Below are positions 1 to 10,472 of a stretch of DNA of 64,000 nt, one piece after another. The position numbers and the translations under genes were made by a program. The notes under the pieces were generated by a model that was given only the letters and a program-made list of their open reading frames with translations, did no database searches and was not told the origin of the DNA. Source of the DNA: Oligoflexales bacterium (GTDB lineage: Bacteria > Bdellovibrionota_B > Oligoflexia > Oligoflexales > RGVZ01). The stretch covers positions 34,680 to 98,679 of the forward strand of contig CANJZQ010000005.1 in the NCBI GenBank assembly GCA_947479535.1, in the 5' to 3' direction. Every line of letters begins with the position of its first letter. Position 1 is the stretch's first letter.

Positions 1-1286
1 AAAGCACTGAAGGCAAGGAGCCAGGCTGAAATTGGCTGAAGGATGTCCACCAGTTCCGTGAACAGTTCGTTTCTTGAAATAAAAGGAAGGTATTGCCCCA
101 ACGGATCGACGATCTGTTCAAAAAATCCGACAGCGGCAACACTGAGGGCTGCGACCCTCCACGGGAGTTTTCGGCCGACGAGGATTGTGGCAGCCCGCGC
201 GCAAACGACAACTCCTGTTCCGCCTGCGATGATGTCACGGATGTTTGGGATCTCCGCAGGAAAAGTCCAGCCGAGTCGTTTTTCCTCAACGCGGACGTAG
301 CCGTAGAGGAGAGATAATGGAACTCCGAAGATGAACCACCATTTCGTTGACTTGGGCGCGATCCTGGCCAGCTGTAACGCAAAATAAATCCGGAACAGGT
401 CGCCCATCTGAAAACAAAAATTTGAGACAAGTCCCTTTTCAATGCCAGGCAACCAGTCAAACTTAAAGCTCATGGCGATCGCTTCAAAACCCATGAATAA
501 CGCTAGGCCCAGGGACTCTGGCGAGGCGTCGACGACAAGAAAAAGAACCAGCGCAAAAACAGCCATGATCATTCTGCCAACAAAGCCGACGTAGTCTCCT
601 CGCCCGATCCGGTCGGCCGAGGCAAACTCGTTGAGGTCTTTGTACTCGCTGAATGGCATCACGAGCATGGACTGTTCTGCTTTCGATAAATCCGGAAGAC
701 CCACGGGCATCAAAGGCGGCTTTGCTTTTGGTTGTTTGTGCAACTGAATTTCAATGTCGAGCATTCCGCCTGGGATCTGCGACCCGCCCAAAGGCAGCGG
801 CAAGACAATGCGTTCACCCTCTAAAAATTGGCGGACAAACCGTCCGTTGACGGTGACTTTTGCGGTTTTGAAAAACAAGGCAGGCAGGACTAGAACAGGC
901 GGTGAAGTCGATTCAACGAGTGGGGCGGCCAGACCTGCTGGCACGCGGATTTGCAAAGTGACTTCCTCGGGAATGACCATCGTGGCGAGGTCTGCCCTTG
1001 AGATTTCGCCCTGGCCGGCGATGTGCCAAACGAGGGCGTGTTCATCCGGCGCTTTGATCAGACTTCTGCCCGACACATATTTATCGATGCTTTGTCGGCT
1101 TTGTGCCAAGGCGATTAGAAAGATCATAAGCAAGGCAAAGAGGCTTGCAGTTACGGCCAAGGTCGCCGAATTTCGATTTTCGTCAACGGGGCGGCCTTTG
1201 GCGCGCAACGAATACCAGCGGTCAAAAGTTGCCGACGACAACCCTTTAATCATGATATTTTTTAGTTGTTTCCAGTACTTCAGCAT
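1..1286 (-). CDS. Multi-pass membrane protein with periplasmic domain, 3' end beyond window (partial)
   Basis: Manual translation of the minus strand: MLKYWKQLKNIMIKGLSSATFDRWYSLRAKGRPVDENRNSATLAVTASLFALLMIFLIALAQ..., open to position 1. GGGAG precedes the ATG at 1286. Predicted N-terminal TM, soluble segment, then several TM segments. Absent from the ORF track because no stop lies in the window. Confidence 0.75.
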   Translation of the reverse strand, partial: MLKYWKQLKNIMIKGLSSATFDRWYSLRAKGRPVDENRNSATLAVTASLFALLMIFLIALAQSRQSIDKYVSGRSLIKAPDEHALVWHIAGQGEISRADLATMVIPEEVTLQIRVPAGLAAPLVESTSPPVLVLPALFFKTAKVTVNGRFVRQFLEGERIVLPLPLGGSQIPGGMLDIEIQLHKQPKAKPPLMPVGLPDLSKAEQSMLVMPFSEYKDLNEFASADRIGRGDYVGFVGRMIMAVFALVLFLVVDASPESLGLALFMGFEAIAMSFKFDWLPGIEKGLVSNFCFQMGDLFRIYFALQLARIAPKSTKWWFIFGVPLSLLYGYVRVEEKRLGWTFPAEIPNIRDIIAGGTGVVVCARAATILVGRKLPWRVAALSVAAVGFFEQIVDPLGQYLPFISRNELFTELVDILQPISAWLLAFSA

Positions 1287-1362
1287 ACGCTCCCCATCCC
1301 AAATGGAATCGGCAAAAACACGGGAGTCCGTAGTAAGGGTCGTCATTAGTCCTGCAAGGCGC

Positions 1363-1368
1363 TATAAT
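1363..1368 (+). promoter_or_regulatory. Candidate -10 element (TATAAT) upstream of ddl
   Basis: Perfect TATAAT, lying within the inverted repeat GTCATTA-N16-TAATGAC (1342-1371). The -35 match is weak. Confidence 0.35.
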
Positions 1369-1417
1369 GACAGGACAATATTTTTGATTTGCAGGATTGC
1401 GGGAATCCGGAGGAAGC

Positions 1418-2527
1418 ATGACAAAAAAGACGCTGGTATTACTTTATGGTGGGCGGTCAACGGAACATGATGTTGCCTGTCGCAGTGCCGCTTTTGTCTA
1501 TCGTTCGCTAAACCGTACAAAGTACGACCTTCATCTTGTCGGCATCGACAAGAGTGGTGACTGGTACCCACAGACTGACACAGCGAAGTGGGAAACAGAC
1601 CCGGCTTCACTTCCGATCCAACGCAACCAAAAGTCCAGTGCAACAGTTCACCATCCGCTGAACCCGCGAGATGCGCTGGCCGCTTTGTGTGGCCTCGAAA
1701 CAAAAAATCTTTCGGACTGCATCTTTTTTCCTATGATCCACGGCGCATCCGGAGAAGACGGAACCTTGCAGGGTTTTTTTGAACTGGCGGGAGTTCCGTT
1801 TATCGGTCCAGACACTTTGGGTTCTGCCGTTGGCATGGACAAGGTGGTTGCCAAGCGGCTTGCTGCTTCCGCCGGAATTCCAGTGGTACCCTTTGTTGAG
1901 GTAAACGATGAAATCTGGGCCGACGGGAAAGAGTCGATTTGCCGCCGCGCCATTGACCTGCTCGGGCTTCCCTTGTTTGTGAAGCCGGCGCGACTTGGTA
2001 GTTCTGTCGGCATCAAGAAAGTGAAAACGGCCGCAGACTTGCCGACAGCGATCGAGCAGGCTCTTGAATTTGACGACAAGGTTCTGATTGAGATCGGCCT
2101 TGAAGTTCGCGAGGTTGAGTGCGCCATGCTCGGGACAACACGGGCAAAGCCATCGGTTGTGGGGGAAGTGATCCTTGACGCGGATTTTTACTCGTATGAA
2201 GAAAAATACGCGAAGGATTCGCGCGCCTCGACCCGGGTTCCTGCCGATCTGACCCCCGAACTGACCCTGGAAATTCAAAAACTTTCTGGCCGGCTGTTTG
2301 AAGTCCTTTCCCTTTATGGCATGGCTCGCGTGGATTGGTTTGTGGATAAAAAAACGGGGCAGATCTACTTCAACGAGGTCAACACCATCCCCGGCTTCAC
2401 TGAAGTTTCCCACTATCCATTGTTCTGGTCCAAATCCGGCAAGGACGGCACCACCTTGTTGTCGGATCTGATCGAACTTGGCCTGCGCCGGGCAAAAGTC
2501 AAAGGCGCGCTAAAGCGCGAGGCTTGA
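1418..2527 (+). CDS. ddl: D-alanine--D-alanine ligase
   Basis: MTKKTLVLLYGGRSTEHDVACRSA..., ATP-grasp motifs (KPARLGSSVGIKKV, EVNTIPGFTEVSHYPLFW). GGAGGA RBS before ATG 1418. Confidence 0.93.
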   Translation: MTKKTLVLLYGGRSTEHDVACRSAAFVYRSLNRTKYDLHLVGIDKSGDWYPQTDTAKWETDPASLPIQRNQKSSATVHHPLNPRDALAALCGLETKNLSDCIFFPMIHGASGEDGTLQGFFELAGVPFIGPDTLGSAVGMDKVVAKRLAASAGIPVVPFVEVNDEIWADGKESICRRAIDLLGLPLFVKPARLGSSVGIKKVKTAADLPTAIEQALEFDDKVLIEIGLEVREVECAMLGTTRAKPSVVGEVILDADFYSYEEKYAKDSRASTRVPADLTPELTLEIQKLSGRLFEVLSLYGMARVDWFVDKKTGQIYFNEVNTIPGFTEVSHYPLFWSKSGKDGTTLLSDLIELGLRRAKVKGALKREA

Positions 2528-2548
2528 TCGGGCGGTGGACGGCGGCCT

Positions 2549-3247
2549 TTAGAATGGAGGCTCAACCAGCCAGTTTCCGGCGATGACCGCGGCAAGGTTC
2601 TCGCAGGTCAACTGCGCGCCGGCCTTTTTCAAAACGACCTCTGGGTGTTGCGTGGTCAGCCCGACCGCAAACATCCCGGCCTTTACTGCGGCATGGATTC
2701 CGTGAACGCTGTCTTCAAAGACAATGGTCCGTTTGTGATCCAAATGAGAGATGCCAAGGCGCATGGCACACAAAAGGAAAACATCTGGTGCAGGCTTTGG
2801 GTTCCTCACATCCTCAACCGAAACCACCAACGGAACGTCAAGTCCGAGGGTTCCCAACGTTTGTGTGATGAAGGCACGGTTTGCGTTGCTGGCTATTCCC
2901 CAGGGAAGATTCTGCGCCGCCAATCTTCTAAACAAATCCTTGGTTCCCGGCAGGGCTTCGACGGCATCTTTTTGAGATTCCAAAGCCTCTCGCTTCAGGC
3001 GAACAAGTTCAGGCGCTTTTGCGGGGTGCCCGGCCTCCTTGGCCAGCAGCATTCCGATGGCGCCTGTGGAATGGCCGATCAGTCTGGTGGGGTCGACCAA
3101 AGAACTGCCGAAGAGCGCGCTAGCGGCGGCCTCCCAAGCACGCAAGTGGGTGCCCAAGCTGTCGACAACGACGCCGTCGAAATCAAAAATGAAACCCGCT
3201 GCAGGTTTTGCCAAGGCGTTATTCTCCTCAGTCGTGTATGCTTTCAT
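2549..3247 (-). CDS. HAD-superfamily phosphatase (beta-phosphoglucomutase/phosphoglycolate phosphatase-like)
   Basis: FDFDGVVVDSLGTH motif I, NPKPAPDVFL and VFEDSVHGIHAAVKAGM motifs. Confidence 0.9.
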   Translation of the reverse strand: MKAYTTEENNALAKPAAGFIFDFDGVVVDSLGTHLRAWEAAASALFGSSLVDPTRLIGHSTGAIGMLLAKEAGHPAKAPELVRLKREALESQKDAVEALPGTKDLFRRLAAQNLPWGIASNANRAFITQTLGTLGLDVPLVVSVEDVRNPKPAPDVFLLCAMRLGISHLDHKRTIVFEDSVHGIHAAVKAGMFAVGLTTQHPEVVLKKAGAQLTCENLAAVIAGNWLVEPPF

Positions 3248-3267
3248 TTCCAGTGAAAGGCAAGATC

Positions 3268-3864
3268 ATGCAGAAGCGAATTTCAAGGTCATTGCTGTGG
3301 TTGTTTCTGATGGTGATTGGAAGCATCACGCTGGACCAGGCGTCAAAGGTACACGCGGAGCGTTCGCTTCGTGTCTGGGAAGATTCCAACGACCTTACGG
3401 CGTATCGTGGACGGAGGGTTCCCCTTGGAGCCATTGGCAACGAACATGATGCCACAGGTCGCTCGCAATACATCGCACTCAACCTGAACTATGTTCGCAA
3501 CCAGGGTGCCGCCTGGGGGATGCTGTCTGACGCCAAAGACCATTTTCGAGTGCCGTTTTTCTTTTTGGTCACGGCGATCGCTCTGGTGGCAATTGGGTTC
3601 TACTTTCGCGCGACGCCGCCCCATCACAAGTTGGCCCGTTATGCCTTGGCCCTGATTTTTTCGGGAGCCATTGGAAATTTTATTGATCGCGTCCGTCTTG
3701 GCTACGTCATCGACTGGATCGACGTACACTGGCGCATTTTTGGCTGGCAATATTACTTCCCAAATTTCAACGTCGCAGACTCTGCCATTACGGTTGGAGT
3801 TACCTTGCTGCTCGTGGACACGATTTTGCTGGAACGTCAAAGGCAGATAGAGGGCCGTTTATAG
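3268..3864 (+). CDS. lspA: Signal peptidase II (lipoprotein signal peptidase)
   Basis: GAIGNFIDRVRLGYVIDWIDVHW and NFNVADSAITVG catalytic Asp motifs; four TM segments. Confidence 0.93.
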   Translation: MQKRISRSLLWLFLMVIGSITLDQASKVHAERSLRVWEDSNDLTAYRGRRVPLGAIGNEHDATGRSQYIALNLNYVRNQGAAWGMLSDAKDHFRVPFFFLVTAIALVAIGFYFRATPPHHKLARYALALIFSGAIGNFIDRVRLGYVIDWIDVHWRIFGWQYYFPNFNVADSAITVGVTLLLVDTILLERQRQIEGRL

Positions 3865-3876
3865 GGGGTAACTTCG

Positions 3877-6339
3877 ATGGCACAAATGCTTCTCCGAAAT
3901 GCGACATCAAAGGTGGCGGAGGCGCTTCAGGGTGCCATCATGGAACTCGTCAACCTCCAAAAGTCAGTCGTCACTGCAGAAGTTTTGATCCTTGCCCTGG
4001 TCGAGCAAAAGGATTCCGTCGTCATCCGGATCTTTGAGGAACTGAAGCGCGATTCTGGTGCGCTGCGCCGCGAACTTTCCGACCGGATCCTGGCCCACGC
4101 ACAAACCTTGCCGGACATCCCCCAGGGCAAGACGGGCAGCATGAGGATTTCGCAAGAACTTCAAAATCTTTTTGAAGCCGCAGACATTCAAAGAAAAAAA
4201 TTCGGTGACGACTACGTTTCGACGGGAGCTGTGTTTCTTGCCGGTTTTGACAAGGGCGTCCCTGGCGCCCGCCAGATCCTTCTCGACTGCGGTCTGGATT
4301 ATGAAACGAGTTACAAAGCCCTTTCAGCCATCCGCGGCAATTTGAAAATCGATCAGAAGGACGATGAGTCCCGTCAGAGCATGATCGATAAATACACGAC
4401 AGACATGACAGCCCTCGCCCGACGTGGTGCGCTCGATCCTGTGATCGGCCGCGAGCCAGAAATCGAGCGTGTGATTGAAATTCTTTCGCGGCGGAAGAAG
4501 AACAATCCTGTCTTGATTGGTGAACCTGGCGTTGGGAAGACTGTCATTGTCGAGGGGTTGGCCCAACGAATCATTGCCGCCAATGTTCCAGAGCACCTGC
4601 TCAACAAGAGGGTCTTGTCACTGGAGATGGGATCTCTGATCGCTGGCGCAAAGATGCAGGGTGAATTCGAGGAGCGCCTCAAGACCATCATTGATGAGGT
4701 GGTCTCTTCGGCTGGTGAAATCATCGTCTTTATCGACGAACTTCACACGGTTGTTGGTGCGGGGCGGACTGGTGGGGGCCTGGATGCCTCAAATATGCTG
4801 AAGCCGGCTTTAGCCCGGGGCATGATGCAGTGCATTGGGGCTACGACCAACCGTGAGTACAAGCAATACATAGAGTCAGACAAGGCTTTGGAGCGTCGAT
4901 TCCAGCCGGTTCGCGTGCCGCAGCCAACGGTTGCCCAGACGGTGGAGATTTTGAAGGGGCTCCGGCCAAAATATGAAGCCCATCATCAGATTGAGTATAC
5001 CGATGCTGGTTTGATTGCTGCGGCCGAGATGTCGGACCGTTATATTTCTGAACGATTTCTGCCCGACAAGGCGATCGACTTGATTGATGAGGCAGGATCC
5101 TTGAAGCACCTCAAGGTGATTCACACCCCCCAGGCATTGAGAACCCTCGAGTCTGAGAGGCAAGCACTCTTGGAGAAAAAAGCCGAAGCGTTCAAGGCGC
5201 AAGACTTTGAGCAAATGGCTGCTCACCAGATGGAACTTTCTCGCGTCGAGGCAAAAATCACAGCGGAACGACATAATCAGCAATCCGCAATGAGCGAGAC
5301 GGAGCGGCGTGTCGACGCCAGCGACATTGCGGCGGTGGTGCACAGGCTCACTGGAATTCCGGTTGAGAAAATGATTTCGGCCGAAGCAGAACGGCTGCGT
5401 AATCTTGAGGCTCACCTGCAGGCTCGCGTGATTGGGCAGACTCACGCCGTGCACTCTGTGGCAAACGCGATCCGACGCAATCGGGCTGGCCTTCGGAAGC
5501 CCGATGCCCCAATTGCATCCTTTTTATTTCTGGGTCCAACAGGAGTCGGAAAAACGGAGTTGGCTAAAGCCATTGCGACAGAACTCATGGGAGATGAGTC
5601 GAAGATTGTTCGCATCGACATGTCGGAATATATGGAAAAACATTCCGTCTCAAAACTGGTGGGATCTCCCCCTGGATACGTGGGCTATGGCGAAGGTGGC
5701 CAGTTGACCGAAAAAGTCCGGCAGCAGCCATACTCTGTCGTGCTGTTTGACGAGTTTGAGAAGGCACACCCCGACATCTATAATTTACTCCTGCAGGTTC
5801 TTGATGAGGGCTGGCTGACGGACAGCGAGGGGCAACGGGTTAGTTTTAGAAACTGTGTGATCATCGGCACGTCAAACATCGGTTCTGAACATCTAAATTT
5901 GAAGAAGCGGCCGATGGGGATTGCCGCCCAATCAGAACCAGTGGATGAAGGTGCGGAAAAAAGCCTGGTCATGAGCGAAGTTAAAAATTATCTGCGCCCA
6001 GAGTTCATCAACCGCTTGGATGAAATTATTGTTTTCCACCGACTGGGAGCCTCGGAACTACAAGCCATCCTTGAGATTCAGCTGAAGGATCTCGCCAGGC
6101 GGATGGAACCACTTGGGTTTACGATGGAACTGTCAGAAGAAGCGCGGTCCGCTTTGCTGGAAGGCATCGATGCCTCGACTTATGGAGCTCGACCCTTGCG
6201 CCGGCGGATTGAACAGACGGTCGAAAACGAAATCGCAAACCTGCTTGTATCCGAAAATCCACCCTCTTCCGGAGTAATCAAGGTGGACTACGAGGACGGG
6301 AAATTTAAATTATCCGCAGTCGCTCAGAGGAAGTCGTGA
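3877..6339 (+). CDS. ClpC-type ATP-dependent Clp protease ATP-binding subunit / Hsp100
   Basis: Two AAA+ modules ([21 protein letters not shown]), Clp N-domain, short UVR-like middle region, [19 protein letters not shown]. Confidence 0.93.
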   Translation: MAQMLLRNATSKVAEALQGAIMELVNLQKSVVTAEVLILALVEQKDSVVIRIFEELKRDSGALRRELSDRILAHAQTLPDIPQGKTGSMRISQELQNLFEAADIQRKKFGDDYVSTGAVFLAGFDKGVPGARQILLDCGLDYETSYKALSAIRGNLKIDQKDDESRQSMIDKYTTDMTALARRGALDPVIGREPEIERVIEILSRRKKNNPVLIGEPGVGKTVIVEGLAQRIIAANVPEHLLNKRVLSLEMGSLIAGAKMQGEFEERLKTIIDEVVSSAGEIIVFIDELHTVVGAGRTGGGLDASNMLKPALARGMMQCIGATTNREYKQYIESDKALERRFQPVRVPQPTVAQTVEILKGLRPKYEAHHQIEYTDAGLIAAAEMSDRYISERFLPDKAIDLIDEAGSLKHLKVIHTPQALRTLESERQALLEKKAEAFKAQDFEQMAAHQMELSRVEAKITAERHNQQSAMSETERRVDASDIAAVVHRLTGIPVEKMISAEAERLRNLEAHLQARVIGQTHAVHSVANAIRRNRAGLRKPDAPIASFLFLGPTGVGKTELAKAIATELMGDESKIVRIDMSEYMEKHSVSKLVGSPPGYVGYGEGGQLTEKVRQQPYSVVLFDEFEKAHPDIYNLLLQVLDEGWLTDSEGQRVSFRNCVIIGTSNIGSEHLNLKKRPMGIAAQSEPVDEGAEKSLVMSEVKNYLRPEFINRLDEIIVFHRLGASELQAILEIQLKDLARRMEPLGFTMELSEEARSALLEGIDASTYGARPLRRRIEQTVENEIANLLVSENPPSSGVIKVDYEDGKFKLSAVAQRKS

Positions 6340-8642
6340 CCATTCGGTTCAAGAAAAAAAAATCAACGGTCCGCATTTTTTTGTTGGGACTTGTTGTTGG
6401 ATTTCCTTTCTGTCTTCCATCTCCCCCGGCGCAAGCCGCCGGGGAGTCAGAAATATTGACCTCCCTGCGGCAAAGCCAGTTCAAGGAATCGGCGGATCAA
6501 AAGGTATTGATTCAAAACTTAAAGAAATCATACCGCGATTCGACCGGGGCTGCGCGCAGTCTGGTTGCGCTCGGCCTTGGTGCTGCTTATGCGAGACCTG
6601 CACCAGCCACGGCATTGCAGTATCTTTCCTTGGCCCGGTCAGGCCTTGCGGCACGACAGGAATTTTCGCCGGCGCTTTCCTACTATACGGCCTTGTCCAA
6701 AAGCCTTTTGGGTTATCAAACCGAGAGTGTTGAAATCATTCGACGCGAGATTGCCGGTGGGCGCGCAAAAGATGGCTGGAGCAGGGCCCTTCATTCTGTC
6801 CTCCTCGTGAACCTGGCAAAGTTGCAACGTAACGCGGAATTTCTTTCGACCTACCAGAATTTTGTGTCGCGCTTTCCAGCGACCAAGGGCTATCAGAGGT
6901 TTGCGGCGCAGTTTGCCCGGACGCTCGATCAGCGGCCAATGCTCGAAACCTTTCCAAAGGCTTTGGAAGCACTTTCCCTCTCCTATCCATATTCGCCGGA
7001 GTCGTCTTGGGCGTTTCATCGGATGTTGTCACTTAAGTGCGACGTTGATCCAAAGGCTAAGTCCTTTGCCCTAGACCGTGACCTTTTGATTTCCTTAGGT
7101 AGGAATGCCAGCCTGGATGAGGGTGTGCGCGATCTGGTTGCTGTTCTTTTAGAGGGCCCCGTACGGGAGAGGAATCGAGCTGCTCGGAGCTTGGACGGTG
7201 TGGAACTGGTGGAGGCATTGAATCGGGCGAAACTTGGCGATCAGGCGCTGGCGTTGGCCACGGATCAATTGGAGCGGGCACGGTTCTCGCGCGATCTGAT
7301 CCTGGAGCAACGCATTCTGCCCCTCATGGGTCGTATTTATTACAATCAACAGGACTACCTTTCTGCCGACCGGATGTTTTCTCTCATGAGGGAGAAATTT
7401 CCTGCGGGGCTCGACGGTACGAAAATTCGAGAGCTGCTGGCCGAGAATTACGCAAAACTTGGATCACACCGTCTGGCGGCAGAAGAATACCTTGTTCTCT
7501 CGGAGCGCGAGCCCGGCAATCTCCATTTTTCATGGCAGTATTTCTGGGCACTTTACCGGTCTGGGCAGTGGAAAGAGGCTGAAAGTGAGCTTTTGCGCCG
7601 TGCAAGTGACGGTTCCGTTGATCGCGAGGGTGGTGCTGATACTGGATTTTGGGCCGCAAGACTCGCCGGAAAAAGCGATTCCATGGCGGCGCAGGCGGCA
7701 TACCAGCGCCTTGCAGATGAGCGTGCTGATAGCTTTTACGGGATCATGGCGAGTCTTGAACTTCCTCAAACTGGGTCGACTGGTTTGAGTTCGCCCGTTG
7801 TGTCGGAACCAAAAACTCAAAAAACGCCGCCTGCGCCTCTGGATTTAAAGGATCCAATTGGTGAGTTGAAATTGGTTGAATTGTTTCTTGAAGTGCAGAT
7901 GACGGAAGCCGCACGTTTTCAAATGGCTGGAATTTCTTGGGATGATCAAGACGAAGAAAGCAGCGGCGTTCTTGGGAGATTTGCTTTTTCGGTTGGGAAT
8001 TTCAGGGCTGGGTTGAGCGCTGCAAGTCGAATTCCCCGGGCCGCGACCGAACGAGTTCGTTCCTTCAACGGGTTGAAGGCTGAAAAGGCAAAAAAACCAG
8101 TCTGGCGCTTGTTATACCCGCTGGCCTATGCACCGCTGGTCGAAGAATTTGAACGGCAGGTTGGAATCGACAAATTTTTTATCCTTTCCATCATGAGGAC
8201 CGAGAGCCACTACAATCCAGAAGCCCAGTCCGGCGCTGGCGCGCAAGGGCTTATGCAGATCATGCCCGCCACGGCGGTTCGCATTGCCAGACTCCTCGGA
8301 GATTCGAACTTCAACCTCCCAGACCTTAAAGAGCCCAGGGTCAGCATCGCCTACGGGGCTTATTATCTTCAAAAACTACTCAGGTATTATGGCGGAAATT
8401 ACGGGCTTGCAGCAGCGGCCTATAACGCTGGACCCATCGCAGTGAACAACTGGATTGAAGCGTGCCGCGGCTGTGACCTGCCAGAATTTGTGGAGTCGAT
8501 TCCATACCGGGAAACCCGTCGTTATGTAAAAAGTATCATCAAGAACCTGGTGACCTACAAATCAATCTACGGCGGCACACCCTTCAGCCGCAACGACCTT
8601 GTGATGCCGGTGCAATTACCGGAAGGCGAAACACTCTTCTGA
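6336..8642 (+). CDS. Soluble lytic murein transglycosylase-like protein (TPR-like N-terminus + SLT domain)
   Basis: MRTESHYNPEAQSGAGAQGLMQIMPATA and AAAAYNAGPIAVNNW SLT motifs; signal peptide; GTG start overlapping the clp stop. Confidence 0.9.
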   Translation: MTIRFKKKKSTVRIFLLGLVVGFPFCLPSPPAQAAGESEILTSLRQSQFKESADQKVLIQNLKKSYRDSTGAARSLVALGLGAAYARPAPATALQYLSLARSGLAARQEFSPALSYYTALSKSLLGYQTESVEIIRREIAGGRAKDGWSRALHSVLLVNLAKLQRNAEFLSTYQNFVSRFPATKGYQRFAAQFARTLDQRPMLETFPKALEALSLSYPYSPESSWAFHRMLSLKCDVDPKAKSFALDRDLLISLGRNASLDEGVRDLVAVLLEGPVRERNRAARSLDGVELVEALNRAKLGDQALALATDQLERARFSRDLILEQRILPLMGRIYYNQQDYLSADRMFSLMREKFPAGLDGTKIRELLAENYAKLGSHRLAAEEYLVLSEREPGNLHFSWQYFWALYRSGQWKEAESELLRRASDGSVDREGGADTGFWAARLAGKSDSMAAQAAYQRLADERADSFYGIMASLELPQTGSTGLSSPVVSEPKTQKTPPAPLDLKDPIGELKLVELFLEVQMTEAARFQMAGISWDDQDEESSGVLGRFAFSVGNFRAGLSAASRIPRAATERVRSFNGLKAEKAKKPVWRLLYPLAYAPLVEEFERQVGIDKFFILSIMRTESHYNPEAQSGAGAQGLMQIMPATAVRIARLLGDSNFNLPDLKEPRVSIAYGAYYLQKLLRYYGGNYGLAAAAYNAGPIAVNNWIEACRGCDLPEFVESIPYRETRRYVKSIIKNLVTYKSIYGGTPFSRNDLVMPVQLPEGETLF

Positions 8643-8774
8643 TCAACCTCGCCCTTCTTTGGCGGCGTCAAAACAATGACGCGTTGAGCAGAAACCAATC
8701 CGTTGGTTTATCATTGTAGTAGATCGTCGCAGTGCTGCCGATGGCGGCACGGTCGAAAACACCGGAGGCAGATC

Positions 8775-9293
8775 ATGGAAGAAAAATGGATGTCGATAAA
8801 CGACTATTCTAGGTCATTTTCCATTTCTGATATGACCGTCCGGCGGCGCATCAGAACCGGTAAACTTCAAGCCGTGCTCCGGGACGGAAAATATTTTATT
8901 CATGTGCCTGATGGGCACGTGGCGTTTTCAGAAAACGACGGTGTGGCAAATGCAATGGTGGCATCGCCTGCCGTTGCCCAAGGTAAGCCAAGGCAGCAAG
9001 GCGCGTCGCACGCGGGATCAACGCAAACTGATTTTCGCCATGTTCCACCACAACTTGCGGCTGCCATTGGTTCGCGCGACACCGTGAACGTGGCAAGTGC
9101 AGACTTGCTGGCTTTTTGTGAATCAGCACTGCGCAGGTTTGCTGACTTTGAGCGCCGGATTGTCGCCGAAAACCAAAGCAAGCTTCAAATGTTTCAGCAA
9201 GACGTCAATTTGAAAAATATTGAGTTAAAACAACTCAGGCAGCAGGTTGAGGACCTTCAGGTTCTCGTCAACCTGATGGAAAGCCGCCGCTGA
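8775..9293 (+). CDS. Helix-turn-helix (excisionase/MerR-like) protein with C-terminal coiled coil
   Basis: MEEKWMSINDYSRSFSISDMTVRRRIRTGKLQAV...; GGAGG RBS before ATG 8775. Confidence 0.6.
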   Translation: MEEKWMSINDYSRSFSISDMTVRRRIRTGKLQAVLRDGKYFIHVPDGHVAFSENDGVANAMVASPAVAQGKPRQQGASHAGSTQTDFRHVPPQLAAAIGSRDTVNVASADLLAFCESALRRFADFERRIVAENQSKLQMFQQDVNLKNIELKQLRQQVEDLQVLVNLMESRR

Positions 9294-9308
9294 AATCCGC
9301 CACTTGTT

Positions 9309-10460
9309 TCAATCATGGAAAAAGAGAAGGGTGCTGTCGCCGTAACTGAACAGGCGGTAGTACTTCTGAATGGCAGTGGCATACATGGCTTTGGCGTTCC
9401 CAAGGCCAATAAGGGCCGAGATAAGCATAAAAAGAGTCGATTTTGGCTGATGAAAGTTGGTCAGGATCGCATCGGCCACAAGCGGATGAAAGCGTTCTTC
9501 CGCAGTGCGTGGATGAATGAACAGGCTCGTCTCGTGCCACTGGCCAGCCAACTCTTCCGGTGAAATTCCACGCTCGGAAGACATCTTCCAGAGGCTCTCA
9601 AGAGCGCGAAATGAAGTAGTGCCCACGCAGCAAATGGACATTCCAGATTTTTTGGCCGAAAGGACAGCGGACACGGTTTCTGCTGGCACCATGAAAAACT
9701 CTGTATGGATCGGATGCTTTTCGACTTCTTCTTGTCGCACCGGGAGGAATGTTCCTCCCCCAACATGAAGTGTCACCGGCACTTGGCGGATACCTGATTT
9801 GGAAAGGTCTTCCAGGACCGACTTGGTGAAATGAAGTCCCGCCGTAGGGGCCGCCACAGAACCCTTGACCTTGGCGAAGACCGTCTCGTAACGGGCTCGG
9901 TCCCCAGGGTCCCGACGGTGTAGATCATCGCGGCGAATGTAGGGTGGTAGAGGTGTTTCTCCTATCTGCTCGAGCCAGGAAAAAAAATCAAAATGCGCAA
10001 AGGTTGAATCAGCCGTGAATTCAATCTCAATGCAAGGCACCTCCCCCTCGGGGGCGTCCTCAATTTTTTTTATAATACCTTTTACCAAATGGCCTTTCGG
10101 GACTGACGAATCTTTCTTCTCGCCTGAGAAAAGGATAACCGTACCGGCGTGCAGCTTCCGAAGCGGTTTCGCCATTGCACGCCACGTGAGGCCGGTTACT
10201 TGTTCAAGCAAGAAAATTTCGACCCGCGCACCGGTTGGTAAAAACCCATGAAGCCGGCTTTGAAGGACGCTGGTATCATTTAGGATCAGCAACGTCTTTT
10301 CAGGGAGGCACCTCGGCAGATCCTTGAATATGCGATGACCGATGGTGCCGTCGGCGCTTCGCACGAGCAAGCGGGATTCATCACGAACGTCTGCTGGCTT
10401 TTGAGCAACAAGTTCAGGTGGGTAATCATAGTCAAAATCTGCGAGCTTCAAAGGAATCAT
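9309..10460 (-). CDS. queA: S-adenosylmethionine:tRNA ribosyltransferase-isomerase
   Basis: DYDYPPELVAQKPADVRDESRLLV, PTAGLHFT, LHVGGGTFLPV, TNFHQPKSTLFMLISA motifs. Confidence 0.95.
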   Translation of the reverse strand: MIPLKLADFDYDYPPELVAQKPADVRDESRLLVRSADGTIGHRIFKDLPRCLPEKTLLILNDTSVLQSRLHGFLPTGARVEIFLLEQVTGLTWRAMAKPLRKLHAGTVILFSGEKKDSSVPKGHLVKGIIKKIEDAPEGEVPCIEIEFTADSTFAHFDFFSWLEQIGETPLPPYIRRDDLHRRDPGDRARYETVFAKVKGSVAAPTAGLHFTKSVLEDLSKSGIRQVPVTLHVGGGTFLPVRQEEVEKHPIHTEFFMVPAETVSAVLSAKKSGMSICCVGTTSFRALESLWKMSSERGISPEELAGQWHETSLFIHPRTAEERFHPLVADAILTNFHQPKSTLFMLISALIGLGNAKAMYATAIQKYYRLFSYGDSTLLFFHD

Positions 10461-10472
10461 GGTCGATTGCAA

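Noticed and set aside
754-1470. 238-aa plus-strand ORF
   Set aside because: Antisense to the membrane-protein frame at 1-1286 and runs through the ddl start; low-complexity Arg/Ser composition.
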